Positions 40,440 to 51,984 of a stretch of 64,000 bases of DNA are shown here, piece by piece. This DNA comes from Linnemannia hyalina (lineage: Eukaryota; Mortierellomycota; Mortierellomycetes; Mortierellales; Mortierellaceae), in the NCBI GenBank assembly GCA_019671135.1, contig JAHRHY010000009.1:2046001-2110000 (forward strand). The letters run 5' to 3'. The notes beneath the pieces were generated by a model, which saw only the letters and a list, made by a program, of their open reading frames with translations, did not search any database and was not told the origin of the DNA. How positions within the stretch are numbered: the stretch's first letter is position 1; each line of letters opens with the position of its first letter. Both the position numbers and the translations under genes were made by a program.

Positions 40440-42017
40440 CGAGTTTCGGTTGGCGGTGCTAATTGCGAGCTGTTGGTCGGTAGGCGAATATGTCAATATT
40501 GATGCCTCCACACCTTCCGAGCTTATTGTCTTCAGGAGGGTTCGTGTTTGTGTTGGGAATTTGGCTTATTCTGAGGATAGAGAAGTCATGAGGAGGGAAG
40601 GATGGGTTGTAAGGGTCCTAGTCTGGTTTTCTATTACAGCAGAACCAGACCAGAAGTGCTTATTACGACTATCTGGTCTTATGAATAAAAAAAATGGAGG
40701 GGTGGATGCTCCACTGCAATGGCACCGTCGCTGTGAGCGAAGGTATTCAGTCTATGCGTTTGAATAATGAAATTTATTTACTATTGTTTTCTTTTTTTAT
40801 CCGAGTAGACAAAAGGTCCAACTGGTAGGTGATGATCACAACTAACCTACCAGAATACCCCTGCTGCCCAACATTGGACAAACTCGAAGCCAAGTCCCTA
40901 AAGTCGCACCGTGCCGTCTCGACTCCCTGAAACGACTTGCAAACCATCCGGCGAAAACAAAACAACGTCGATGTCATGGCTATGACCGGACAGGACGGAA
41001 AATCGTGCGCCATTTTTTTTGCATCCCAGACCCTTACTGTGTTGTCAGTGCTAGACGTGGGGACCCATTGGGAATTGGAAGAGAAAGCAATGCCCAATAT
41101 ATCGCCGGTGTGAGCTTGTAAGCCTAGGGTTGGCGATCCAGAAGTGATATCCCGAAGCTGTACAACCCCTCCTCGATGACCGGCAGCAATGCGCAGTCAT
41201 CTGGCGAAAAAGCAAGACACTTGACCTCTCCAGGACCAAACGCCCACGGCATTCTTGGCTCTCCTGTCTGCACATCCCAAAACTGAATTGTCCCATCTTC
41301 ACTGTCTGACACCAAATGTTGTCCATCTGCCGTGAACTTAATACTACCAACAGCCTCGTCATAGCCCTGAAATAAACAGCATCTCTCCAGTGTCCAAACT
41401 TCACAGCCTTACTGTCTTATCGTCGCTGGCAGAAGCGACGTATTTGCCACAGGGAGAAACAGCAACCGAGTTCACTTTGGCAATGTGCCCCTCCAAGACC
41501 AACAGAGTCTCACCGCTTTTACAATCCTACACTCGGACCACAACATCATCCTCTGCAGACGCCAGGCGCTGACTGTCGGGAGGAAACACCAAATTGTTGG
41601 CTTCGCCTCTGTGACCCTTCAGCTCCATGATTCTCGCCCAAGATAAGGCATTGTACAATGTGATCCCACCACTATCGCTTCCAACAGAAAATAACAGCAC
41701 ATTAGGCGAGTAACTGCAACTCCTGACAGCATCATACTCCTCTAGGTGTGGCAGCTCTCCGAATCGAACATCCTCCATCCGTGCGCGGCTAAAATTTGCC
41801 TGGCGTAGTCAACCCCTCTCGAGATGACGCCCGTGAGGTCAGCGTCTTGGAACTGTACAGAACCAAACTGTCCCCAAGTATGATCCGCCCTTGGAACTGG
41901 AATACTTCGAAGACCGGCTCCGGACAAACTCGCCGACGTGCTCCTTGATCTGTTCGACGGAGATGGAAGCATCGGCTGAATTCTGAAAGAGGCCTCAGGT
42001 GACGCTATCGAGTCCAT
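40440..42017 (-). pseudogene. fourth NACHT-pentapeptide-WD40 copy, decayed
   Basis: Minus-strand fragments follow the domain order of the intact paralogs. The pentapeptide part is near 41960-41790 (RADHTWGQFGSVQFQDADLT). Then come RFGELPHLEEYDAVRSCSYSP (41770-41700), a WD40 unit GHRGEANNLVFPPDSQRLAS, further units near 41530-41400 and 41350-41130 (DGTIQFWDVQTGEP), one at 41097-41010 (DNTVRVWDAKKM) and a last piece at 40540-40440 (LTYSPTDQQLAISTANRNS). Frames shift repeatedly and no NACHT domain remains. It is more diverged than the three intact genes and so is an older copy. It also fixes the orientation: an inverted, 5'-truncated relic. Confidence 0.8.
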
Positions 42018-44257
42018 TTACACCCTGTTGCTCGTTTGAATGGTCAGACATGATAGATGCACTATTTGTCGCAACGATAATGGAAAGGAGCTAGAGTCAC
42101 AAGTGCTGTGAAAGGAGGCGTGAACATGTCGGCCGGTATTGGAGTTTGTAACGTTGCCTTGTTCGTTTTAGTGAAAGGTAACTGCAGCAGGGGAGAGGGA
42201 AAGTGGGTAATACAAGATGTTAGGTTGGTGAAAGTCAATGCTACAAAAAAAGTTTTTGCATGAAGTAAAATCAGTCTCCGCAGATTCATAGTTTGGCTTT
42301 CTGATCAAAGAAATAAAGAAGGGAGGCGTGCGAACAGCGTGCGAACAGTGTGCAAATGGAGGCGTGCAAATGGAAGGGTTGTGCTAGAGATAGGCTGTAA
42401 GACGAGGAAGGGTCAAGAAAAGGGATAGGTGATCTACGCATATGTGATATTCCTGTGTTGTCATTTTATTGTGTGCCTTAGAGGTAGTGAGAGTGGACTT
42501 ATCTCTGCAAACGAAGCGGCGTTGTTTTTTCATTCTTTTTTCACAAGGGGTTAATTCCTGATGGTAAATGATTATGAATGCTTAGTGCGCGAGGAAGGGA
42601 AAAAAATGAGTGTCGGATTTTGATGTTGAAGAAAGGAAAGGAGAGTGAGAGTGAGTTAAGTTGTGACAAAAGAAAGAAAAGGAGAAAGAGGAAAGGAAAA
42701 TTTAAAAGTGAAAGTCAACAAACAAAATTAGGAGCATGCAAATCCATTCTCGGAATTTTGGGTTGGTTGTTCGTTGGGCTGTCATCATTTGATATGTAGT
42801 GAGCACGGTAGGCCTACTGCACTATCTTTTTATTCCTTCGCCAAACCATCTTACTAATCAACCCACTTGCCATCTTTTTTGCGCCGTCTTTGTTCTTGCT
42901 TTGCCATATGTACTTCCTTCGATTTGAAGAGACGATAAAGGAAAAGGAGAGAGAAACAGAAAAGTCTCAAAGAAAAGTATTAGATACTTCCACACTCGTC
43001 CCTTTCGTTGCGCCTTTACCTTCACCTTTCGATTAACACTGATAAAATATTTCAGGTACCAGGTCATGATCATCCGACTCCTCTCACCGTCTGACACTCA
43101 CAAACAAAACTCACCGCAAGCAGGTACTCCGAGGTCAATACCCTCAAACATGCCAATAGAACTCAAGCGCTCCCTGGACTCCTCATCCTTCAATTTTATC
43201 CAAACCAAAAAAAAAAAAAAAGAAACACTTTCCACAAGTTCTCTGTCTTCTTAGTCTTGGTCAAGTAGGGTTCAAGAATTTGAGCTGAGCACCGTAAAGT
43301 ACGAAATGAATCTACGAATTTCTTCTCATTTTTTTACCTGGGAACAGAACAATCCGCGTGGTGAAACAACCACATAGGCGTAAACAAACAGATGTGAACA
43401 TGCACTCCTGACATAATCAGACAAATAGTGAACATGTTACACTTCCCTCGCGTCAAATGGCATCACCACACGTCTGCCACTTCCCCTTCCACCCCTCTTA
43501 AACGCCTGCTCGTTCATATCACTTCGTCCAGCTTTATTTCTATTTGTTTCCTCTTTTGTGTGCCTGTCTAGTATTCACTCATCGGGGAAGGTTTCTGGTC
43601 AAAGATAGATTGTCAACGCCAGAGAGCACATTATCCTTTACTTTTGTCCCAGAGGAGAAAAAAACCAATAAGTAAGACTGACTTAACAAGCAACTGAGTG
43701 AATGAGTGTCAGGCTAAGAAAGCATGTAAATGGTGTTGTTGATTCAAAACAAGAAAGTATGAAACCCTTCCTTGCACTACTTCCTCACCTCCGTTTGTTG
43801 TCCCTTCCCACCTATCGCGAAACACACGAAATTCAGCTTCAACAGTCAAATGAGACTGCTTTTTCTGCCTTCTCTCCGATTCTCGCTACTCAACCACTCA
43901 TTGTTTGTCTTCCTTCGCGTTCTTGTCGTTCCTTCTTCACTCCACTTTACTCACTTCAGCCTTTTGCTCAGCGCTTGCAACTTCCTACTTCTGCTGCATC
44001 TCTACTCTCTACTCTCCATTCTTCTGCCTCACTCATTTCATTGCAATGCATTGCATTCCTTTGCATTCCCCGCCCTTCTTTACTCATTCTAACAACCCTT
44101 GTTGACTCAAGTTACCTTCTTCTCTCCTCACTCTCCTCACTACTTCGTCTTCTCCTTTTTGTCCTTGCTCTTTCCCCTTCTCTCTTCGCTACTTTGCTCT
44201 TGTACTCTTGCAGACAGAACCTCTATACTCCTTCTACACTCCTACACATACGCCAAT
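42018..44257. other. intergenic DNA and leader of the cyclin gene
   Basis: No gene is supported. From 43700 to 44257 the plus strand is C/T-rich and open in several frames without motifs, which fits a pyrimidine-rich leader. No TATA box stands out. Confidence 0.4.
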
Positions 44258-46558
44258 ATGACAGTCCTGCATCACAACAGTCCACCGTGTCCTTCAAACC
44301 GCTCCCACGCCACCATAACTCCCTCCTCAAGACCTGAGGCGTCTTCGACTTCCCTTTCTGGCCTTGCTGTTACTTCTGCTACTACTTCGTGCCGTAACGT
44401 TATGAACCAGGCCAAGAAACACGTCCTTCTCCCCTCCCACCGCGTCCACCACCAGCACGACGACCAGGGCAACAACGGAGTCGAGCCAGCGACAGAGTAC
44501 AACGGCAACAACGACAACGACCGCCGCTACAACACCTTTGTCAATGACCTCGTCGACGCCCCCGCCCTCACAGACGACAAGGACGACCGCTCAGTGGCAA
44601 AGGAGTACCGATTCCGCCAAAAGGTGCAAGTGCTGAACTTTGCCGCCGACATGGCCTGTCACATCCTCTATCACAGTCACAATAACGCAAAGCTCGTTAT
44701 GCCCACGCCAGAGTTCAGAGACTTTTGCGTCAAGGTCGTCGCACAGTTCACGACCATTTCTCCCCCCGTCGTCTTCCTGGCGCTCAAGTACCTCGCTCGG
44801 ATGGTGGAGAGTCTCAAGTGCAAGAACCAGAGGCCAAGCAGCAATCCGGGCACTGACGAGTCAATGTTCACTGCGACTCTGGTTCTTGCATGCAACTACC
44901 TCGAGGAGTACGACAGCAACTTAACCCGACCCCGCATCTGGGCCAGAGTCACCCAAATCCACAAGAAGGAGATCGAGTCCAGTCGGAAGATGCTGCTCGA
45001 GCTATTAGACTACCGTCTGGTCACCACCCCCGCCGAGTATGCTGACTGGATGGCATACCTCGTCGATCATACCATGAAGCACATGGCCGAGCACCAGTTT
45101 GTCCCCCTCGAGCACCAGTCTCTCGCAGAGCTCGCACCTATTAACGACCTTTACTCGACTTCGGACATTGGATACATTCCACCTGTCCTCAAGACTTACA
45201 TGGGCGATCTCATTCATCTTAAACCACCGCCCAAGATACAAGAAGCTGGATCGAGCAAGGAGTCAGAGTGTGACGCTGCTGCGGTCTCTTCTTCCCACCC
45301 ACAAGGTCAGGCTCAAGGAAAACCTCGAGGTGAAGCAGGAGCAGGATTTTCAGCAGAATATATTGGCGATTTTGCCGCGCATATGGCGTGCTGCATCCTG
45401 TATGGTTACAGGGGCTCCGTCGTCGCTGCCAACGCCAAGTCGGACATCGTTGAACCCAGACCAAGCTTCCGGAAGTTCTGCTGTAGCATCATCGACATCT
45501 CCGGGCTCACACACACTGTCGTCATGCTCGCGCTCAAGTACATGCAGAAGCTGGTTTGGAGTCTCAACTCGTACAACATGTACCCCGAGGACGACCAGAA
45601 GACGGAGAACCAAATCTTCGCAGCCGCCATCATGGCCGCCCAGAAGTATGCCGACGAGTACGACCAGATCCTGACCAGCGGAGCATGGGCCCGCATCATC
45701 GGTGTCTCTGTCGCCTCGGTGAACTTGATCGAGAAGATGTTCCTTGAGGGCGTCGATTATTACCTTTTCACCAGCACGGACGAGTACAACCTGTGGCTCG
45801 GTTACCTCACCCACCTGACAGAGACTGTAATGCCCTCGCAGCGTTCAGCCATCCTCGCCCTTCGCCATCACACCACCGTCTCGCCCATGCCTCTTTCGGA
45901 TCTTGCTTTGGCATCGGAGCCTGCTTCGCCTGCACCCAAGTCTGTCGCTACTGGTACCAAACATACTTATCCAGACGGTAGACGTCGTGAGCAAGTCCGA
46001 AACGTCGAGCGAGCCACCTATCCTTCAGAGACTACGGCGCCATCATCGTTCGGTGGAGCCGGAGCAGGAGAGAGAGCTGGGGGAGGGGTGACAGCAGAGG
46101 TAACCGTTGGAGCAACAGGCGAATCGATCGTCCCTCCATCCCCAGAGTCGGAACCCTCCTCTGCACCCTACCGTCAGCAGCCTCACAGCCTGAAGCGTCC
46201 ATCCCAGGCTGCTCGCGCAAATCGACCAATCCCTCTCACCGCCGAGGGTCTGTCATCGTCAATGTGGAACCCCTCATCTCTTAAGACCTCGGCACCGATT
46301 CGCAGACGTCCCGCTGAGGGGCTGTCATCGTCAATGTGGAACCCCTCATCTCTTAAGACCTCGGCACCGATTCGCAGACGTCCCGCTGAGGGGCTGTCAT
46401 CGTCAATGTGGAACCCCTCATCTCTTAAGACCTCGGCACCGATTCGCAGACGTCCCGCTGAGGGGCTGTCATCGTCAATGTGGAACCCCTCATCTCTTAA
46501 GACCTCGGCACCGATTCACAGACGCCCCGCTTCACGTCACATGGACTTTTATTTTTAA
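44258..46558 (+). CDS. double PHO80-type cyclin-box protein with 24-residue tandem repeats
   Basis: Single-exon 766-residue frame, ATG at 44258. Residues about 117-270 form one cyclin box of the PHO80/Pcl kind (FAADMACHILYHSH, VVFLALKYLARMVESL, AATLVLACNYLEEYD-like core, ELLDYRL). A second, clearly related box lies at about 362-515 (FAAHMACCILYGYRG, VVMLALKYMQKLVWSL, FAAAIMAAQKYADEYD, LEGVDYYLF). Such cyclins bind Pho85/CDK5-type kinases; a protein with two boxes could contact two kinases or have one degenerate box. Residues 662-757 are four copies of a 24-residue repeat containing SSSMWNPSSLKTSAPIRRRP. The N-terminus is Ser/Asn-rich. Domain assignment is confident; role in phosphate or cell-cycle control is only inferred. 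Confidence 0.82.
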   Translation: MTVLHHNSPPCPSNRSHATITPSSRPEASSTSLSGLAVTSATTSCRNVMNQAKKHVLLPSHRVHHQHDDQGNNGVEPATEYNGNNDNDRRYNTFVNDLVDAPALTDDKDDRSVAKEYRFRQKVQVLNFAADMACHILYHSHNNAKLVMPTPEFRDFCVKVVAQFTTISPPVVFLALKYLARMVESLKCKNQRPSSNPGTDESMFTATLVLACNYLEEYDSNLTRPRIWARVTQIHKKEIESSRKMLLELLDYRLVTTPAEYADWMAYLVDHTMKHMAEHQFVPLEHQSLAELAPINDLYSTSDIGYIPPVLKTYMGDLIHLKPPPKIQEAGSSKESECDAAAVSSSHPQGQAQGKPRGEAGAGFSAEYIGDFAAHMACCILYGYRGSVVAANAKSDIVEPRPSFRKFCCSIIDISGLTHTVVMLALKYMQKLVWSLNSYNMYPEDDQKTENQIFAAAIMAAQKYADEYDQILTSGAWARIIGVSVASVNLIEKMFLEGVDYYLFTSTDEYNLWLGYLTHLTETVMPSQRSAILALRHHTTVSPMPLSDLALASEPASPAPKSVATGTKHTYPDGRRREQVRNVERATYPSETTAPSSFGGAGAGERAGGGVTAEVTVGATGESIVPPSPESEPSSAPYRQQPHSLKRPSQAARANRPIPLTAEGLSSSMWNPSSLKTSAPIRRRPAEGLSSSMWNPSSLKTSAPIRRRPAEGLSSSMWNPSSLKTSAPIRRRPAEGLSSSMWNPSSLKTSAPIHRRPASRHMDFYF
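46241..46528 (+). repeat. four 72-bp tandem repeats in the cyclin gene
   Basis: Units at 46241-46312, 46313-46384, 46385-46456 and 46457-46528 differ at only a few bases. Each encodes 24 residues with S/T-P-like and RRRP elements. Near identity points to recent expansion, so length may vary between strains. Confidence 0.95.
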
Positions 46559-47578
46559 ACTAGATCACATCTTGGCCTCAGCATTCTCAACACCCCCGCC
46601 TCAGGGCCCCATCCCCTTTTTCTTCTTTCCATTTTTCGTTTTCTTTTTATCCTTTCGAGTGAGAATCTCTTTCCAGTACCATCTTTCCTTTCGATACTTT
46701 CATTGTTTTGCTTTTTCTTGGTCGTCCTTCGCATTACCATTCTTTTCTATTTGCTTTCTGTCATCTCTCTTATCTCTTTGTACTACACTAAAAAAACCAA
46801 AAAAACAACAACTCATGTAGCATATCTTACTGTACTCCACACAACGACGACCCATCCTCCACACATTTCTTGTACTTCTAGTTTTCTTTCATTTTCTTCC
46901 AAAGTATTTTCTGTACCCATATCAACAAACATCTCCCATATTCTAAAAAAACCTTTCCTCTCCGGAACAAAACCAAACTGTAATGAACTGCCACGATGAC
47001 TGGCAGGACGTTGTTCGCAAAAACATTGGTGTTTTTCTCCATTGCGGTGCGCCTGATGGCCATGACCCTACTGCAACGCCTTTTCTGAATGTATTTTTTT
47101 CGTCCGCATACATTTGTTTTTAGCAGTACGAAACGACTAAGGTATAAAAAAATACTTACCCCTTCAGAAACGCGACAGCAATAGCTTATCAGCAACTAGA
47201 AAGGATCAAATTCAGACGTAGGAGGTAGCGGCGGCATATAATTGATATTCTCATCCCGCGTCGCAAGCGGGCTGGTATTCCTGGAACCACCACTGCTCCC
47301 GGGAGCAGCAGCACTCGCGAGCAAGTTGGGGCTCGGTGTGGGTCTTGGGGGGAGAGATGCCAAACTAGTAGTACACTGTACTATGAACATTGTCGGAACC
47401 GCCTAATGTGCTTATTTTTCTGTACTGAGAATTATTGGTATTGCTCTATCGTAACCTCGAAGTATAAACATGATTATTTCACGAATGATTTTTTTCTACG
47501 CTGGTCCTTTGCAAAATCATTCACAATGCAACTGACCTGACTGCATTTTTTTGTATGTTTCACCCCAACGTCCCGAGC
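46559..47578. other. intergenic DNA with one orphan exon-like frame
   Basis: The minus-strand frame 47390-47196 ends MPPLPPTSEFDPF, a Pro-rich tail that looks like a real C-terminus and could follow an acceptor CTACTAG near 47366. No upstream exon was found before the gene at 47579-49912. The rest is A/T-rich with nothing recognisable. Confidence 0.3.
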
Positions 47579-49912
47579 TTACAAGGGACGATGAGTGTCT
47601 CGGCTCATGCGGCGAGATCGCGGGGTGCGGAGCCCAGCGAAGACAGGAGGCGGAGGGCTATGTGGCTTCCGTGGCATTGCTGATTTAAGGGTAGAGACGA
47701 GGTTCTGGAAGGTCCTGTCAACAAGAAGCCAACCTCGGACATCTTCCTCGAACCCAGCCAACACATCAGATATAGTGTACGCAATCTTGATTTTGGCTAT
47801 CTCCACCGCAACACACACAGTCCCCGACCGTCTCATGGCGTAGAAAGTACATTTCTTTCCGATGACCTGAAAGAACAACACCTGGGCCTCCTCAGTGATC
47901 TCCATCCTGGTCACGAGTTCATCCAAGATTCGCTTGGACCACAAGGCAACACGACACAAGTCTCCGATGTCTTTTTGTGCACAAGGATCCAGGGAAACCT
48001 CCGCCACGCCAACATCGGTGCTCTCTCGGTAACGAACAAGCAAATCCGGATGTTTTGGTGCAGATTCAAGGTTTTTACACAGTCGGACAAACATGCTGCC
48101 CGATGTGGCGGTGGTCGCGGTAGTATGGTGAAGATACAAGAAATTCAAAGACATTCTTAGAATAAAATCAGACTTGTACGACAAGTACAGGCATACAAAA
48201 CATCTGCAAACTTACTGTGCGAGACGACTACAATCGGGTCGGTCAAAAAGTGGGCGCAGCATACCGAGAACGAATGAACTTGTCTGGTCCGCCTCGCTAA
48301 CCGGTTGGCAATTCTTGGGTAATTTAGCGGCGTACTCGTAAAGATCCTTCAAGGGTGAGTCCTCTTCCTGCGCTATGCGCTGCTTGAGCAGCTTGCGGGC
48401 TTGATCCGAGCCAACGTTGCGCTCAGCCTTCCGAAAGGTCTAATGACGATAGATCCGGAGTAAGTATACCAAGGACCCGCAACACGTATATATCATTGTC
48501 TCCGCATGATCTCCATCTACCAAGGCACATACATTCCGCGCGGCCTGGCAGAATTCGACTGCCTGATCTTCTTGGTTTGCCAGCATATCCTTGTCCTTAT
48601 TGGGCTCAATCCCCAAGATCACAGCCTTATGCAACCTCTCGAAATCTTCCCCGAAGTGCTGCTCCTGCAAGCGTGTGGGCTTACCTCCTAGAAAGAGGAT
48701 CCCTCCTGTTGCGCTACAGATGCACGGCAACAGTAAATACATCGCGTTAGCTTATCAGCGAAGAGTAACATCATGCACACATAAAAAACCGATCGCGATC
48801 AACACATCTTACAGAAAGTCCTCGAAGCTGTGGTAGTCGTAAGGCAGTGCCACTGCTTCCAAGTAGTAGTCCGTGAACCGCCTTGAAACATCCTGCTCGC
48901 CCACGACACAGGCGAAGGAGAATCGTTGGCAGTCGAAGACCATGTTGAGCGGGTGGTGGGAGCGCTTTTGAACCAAAGTTACGGCATCCTCATCTTTTTC
49001 GTCCACGAGGCTACCGCCGTCCAGAGAATCCTTTATCCGTTAAAAAAAAGACGGGGAGAGGCGTGACATTAGCAGTCTACGTAAATTGCAAAAGTTACAA
49101 CGGTCGAACGGCCTCGCTAAGCGGCAAGTGCTTACCTCCTCGAATAGGCTGATCGCGCTCTTCTTGTAAGTCGGACTATTGACGGAGCCGTCCTCTTTCG
49201 CTAATAGTAATTTCAAAATTGGATCGACAGAAACATTGGTAAGGAGTACCGGCGTCGAAAACACCAAACCAACGCAAAAGTATTCACAGACTACTCACCC
49301 TGTACTTCCGTTTCCACCTCTCGCCCTCTCTTCCTCAAAAGAGGTATCGTGTGGACTGGTTCATGCTGTACCAGGGCCTTTGCCTATTGTCAAAGAAATG
49401 GTCAACATAGGTTAGCAACCGCGCAAAACGAGGACGATTAAGTACAATAACTAAGATATTTATAACATCAATAAAAATAACAGTTAACATACAGTCGCCT
49501 CGCGTAGATGGCCGCGGAGACGTTGTTGTGCCAAGAGACGCTCCTCCTCGACAATGATGCCGCTAGTGACGCTGGTTTTGGTCTCCGCCGCGAATGCTTC
49601 CAAACGCAGCTTGCCCAAGTCACCTTCCATAAACTTGAACCACGAAGTGGCGTAGTTCCGGATCGCTTTGTCCACTGAATGGCGTCTTCTGATCTTGTCG
49701 AGGCCCGCAATGAACGGAGTGGAGTCGCTGTGATTCTTGAGAAAATCACGAACTGACCATTGACGGACAGGAGTGTCAAAAAAGTAATCGTCTGCCGCCT
49801 GGTCATGAGACTCGTCGGAAGACGTTTTCCTACAAAGCATCTCCTTATTGAGCTGAGTTGTGTCACCAAAGTATCGGGGCTGGTCCTTTAAAAGTTGAAT
49901 TTTGTCAGCCAT
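47579..49912 (-). CDS. intact member of an unrecognised seven-exon gene family
   Basis: Seven exons (49912-49493, 49383-49299, 49200-49136, 49030-48813, 48713-48533, 48439-48216, 48155-47579) join in phase, with GT..AG borders throughout, to a 589-residue protein. Landmarks in order are MADKIQLLKDQPRYFGD, a helical segment with FMEGDLGKLRLEAF, KKSAISLFEE, a DYYLEAVALPYDYHSFEDFL stretch, GILFLGGKP, FCQAARN, and a C-terminal block with LCRVALWSKRILDELV and GTVCVAVEIAKIKIAY. No signal peptide or membrane span is evident. I do not recognise the family. Two further copies lie at 51985-53480 and 54291-56870 with the same exon borders, which supports the gene model. The function is unknown. Confidence 0.75.
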
Positions 49913-50223
49913 TGCTCGGTATCGCGATAAAAACGTGTTGGATGGGTGCTGTAGATGGAGAGACCAAGCAAGAGGAAAGGATGTGAGTGTCTTTGTGATG
50001 CCTTGGATGGGTGCTGCAGATGGAGCGCAGAGTTGTGGAGTTAACAAGCGCCTACTTTCCTCGCTGCCTTGTCCGAAACTCTGTGTGGAAATAAGCAGAA
50101 ACGACGATTGACAATAGGCGTTCCGGATTAATTCTCTGTGTCCCTTTACTCCTTTGACCTCTTAACTCGCTCTGCTCTCCGTGTCTATCGATGTAAGGCG
50201 TTGTCATTTGTCACCCTCAACGT
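49913..50223. other. upstream region of the intact seven-exon gene
   Basis: Contains a short direct repeat, TTGGATGGGTGCTG(T/C)AGATG, at 49938 and 50007. The coding frame stays open upstream to 50047, but I prefer the ATG at 49912 because the family resemblance begins there. Confidence 0.4.
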
Positions 50224-50670
50224 ACTCCTGTCGGCTTTTAGCGGGGAGGAATGCTGTCTAATCGATATGTGCGACCAGCCAGGGCGGCCCGCTACATAGA
50301 GGTGCTGCATTCAGCGCGAGGCTGTTGACACTGTGTTTTGTGCGATGGTGCTCAGTGTAGATGCGAGCGTTGCTATTGCGCATGTTCTATGCGGCACGCC
50401 GATCCACATACTTGCCTGTCGGCTGTTGCGGGGCAAGATGCTCATCTTGATGCACTGTCGGCTATTGGCGGGTGCAAGTTCGTTGTGATTTTTTGTCATC
50501 CAGTCGAGTGCACTCCTGTCGGCTTTTGGCGGGGAGGAATTCTGTCTAATCGATATGTGCGACCAGCCAGGACGGCCAGCTACATAGAGGTGCTGCATTC
50601 AGCGCGAGGCTGTTGACACTGTGTTTTGTGCGATGGTGATTTGCGCATGTTCTATGCGGTACGCCCATCA
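50224..50670 (+). repeat. tandem duplication, unit 288 bp
   Basis: A 127-bp segment at 50224-50350 recurs at 50512-50638 with about five differences. Similarity resumes after a 23-bp deletion (CATGTTCTATGCGG at 50381 and 50646). Each unit contains the motif GTCGGCTNTTGGCGGGG in one or more versions. Confidence 0.85.
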
Positions 50671-51518
50671 AGGAATGGATTCAGCCTCACCGTTTATATT
50701 TTTTTTCTTTTATCTGTCCATCTAGGATTGATTTACCGCCACAATCGAGCCTTGACTACCATTGCCGACTACGGTTGGTGTCGCTGCACTAACAGAATCG
50801 TTGACAGGAAGGCTTCTACTGCTCTACAGTCACCAGCATCGGCCGCAAAGCAACAACTATCACTAGAATCACCAGCAACTACCTCCATAGCCAGCAATGG
50901 CAGTGTCGCATCATCCCCGGAAGCAGCCTCTACAGCAAGCAGCGAGCGACACTACTATCTTCTCTAGGAGCACCCTATTTCATTATCGCCTTCAGCATCT
51001 CCTTTCGACTACCAGCAGCAACAGCATCTCCTCCCCCTCCTCCTCTTCCACTACCAACAACAGCACAATGCCATCTACAAAACGTCAGCCTATTTCAACA
51101 AGCGGCAGCAACACAAGCACAAATATCAGCAGGAGCAGCTGCAGCTCAAAGGAACAACTTGCTCAAACAGCAACTGCGATCAAGATGAACCTACACCAGA
51201 AGCAAGCGAGGCCAGACCCCGGTCGGGACAGTCCATGGCCGGTCCTAGTGTGAACTCTGAAGGCTGCAAGCGGATTCAGTTTCCTCGATAGGGTGACATT
51301 TATTTATATAGTTCATTAAAGCAATAAAAACAACACCACGGAATTTGTTTATTTATGTTCGGAGTAGTGAAAGAAATTCTAGGGCTAATGAATGATGTGC
51401 CATGAAGATGGAAATGCGAAAACTTGAAAAGGCCAAACCCTGAATAGACACCAGTTTATTTATCTGGTAACGGTGTGAGCACACAGAGGAGTAGCTGCAA
51501 CTCGAAGGGGATTAGTGG
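50671..51518 (+). other. possible low-complexity gene, uncertain
   Basis: Plus-strand frames 50626-50967 and 50897-51253 encode Ser/Thr/Gln/Ala-rich peptides. An AATAAAA signal follows at 51324. The composition comes from CAGCA-type repeats, so a gene is not established. Confidence 0.2.
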
Positions 51519-51890
51519 TTAAGATGAGGGATGGCGTCTAATCCTAAAGACTGCTGCTGTGGGCAGTTCAATCTGCACGCCAAAAGAAAACGACAGCGAC
51601 TGAGCTAAGCTGGATAAAGAGGGAGCACACCTGAAGATGAATGTGTGGTCGCCTAGACGCAGGTCGCGGACCGCCTTTTCATACATATCTCTGTCCTTGA
51701 AGCTGCAACGTCGAAAGATTGGGGAAATGACTGCGATCCTCCGAACCTCGACCTCGCCTAAAGCGACACTCGATCGCTCATAGATCGTCAACGTCTCGAG
51801 ATTGGTTAGACGCCGGAGGGCAATGAGTCCCATCCTGAGCGAGAGCGCATGGATGGCCTCTGGCTTTAAAATTGCAACAGGAGAAGACAA
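51519..51890 (-). pseudogene. orphan LRR/F-box-type coding fragment
   Basis: The minus-strand frame includes HALSLRMGLIALRRLTNLET and a following Ile/Arg-rich part ending near DHTFIFRC. It resembles the end of a fungal F-box/LRR protein. No start or upstream exons are found, because decayed copy two of the seven-exon family begins just beyond. Probably a truncated relic; the family call is tentative. Confidence 0.3.
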
Positions 51891-51984
51891 GAAGGGGTGG
51901 AGGGGAGTGTGAAGAGGGAAAGAAGCAAGAGTGAGGCAATGAATATATTACTATGATATAGCTATTATACAAATGTCGATTACG

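Noticed and set aside
40560..40780. Continuation of the decayed WD40 gene between its last two fragments
   Set aside because: I could not find a clear WD40 unit here in any minus-strand frame; it may be an insertion.
43702..44337. A 211-residue plus-strand frame overlapping the start of the cyclin gene
   Set aside because: Its Leu/Ser/Phe-rich product comes from C/T-rich leader DNA and lacks motifs.
50224..50640. Spaced GTCGGCT..GCGGGG motifs considered as a CRISPR-like array
   Set aside because: Spacing is irregular, the motifs vary, and most of the pattern comes from one 288-bp tandem duplication.
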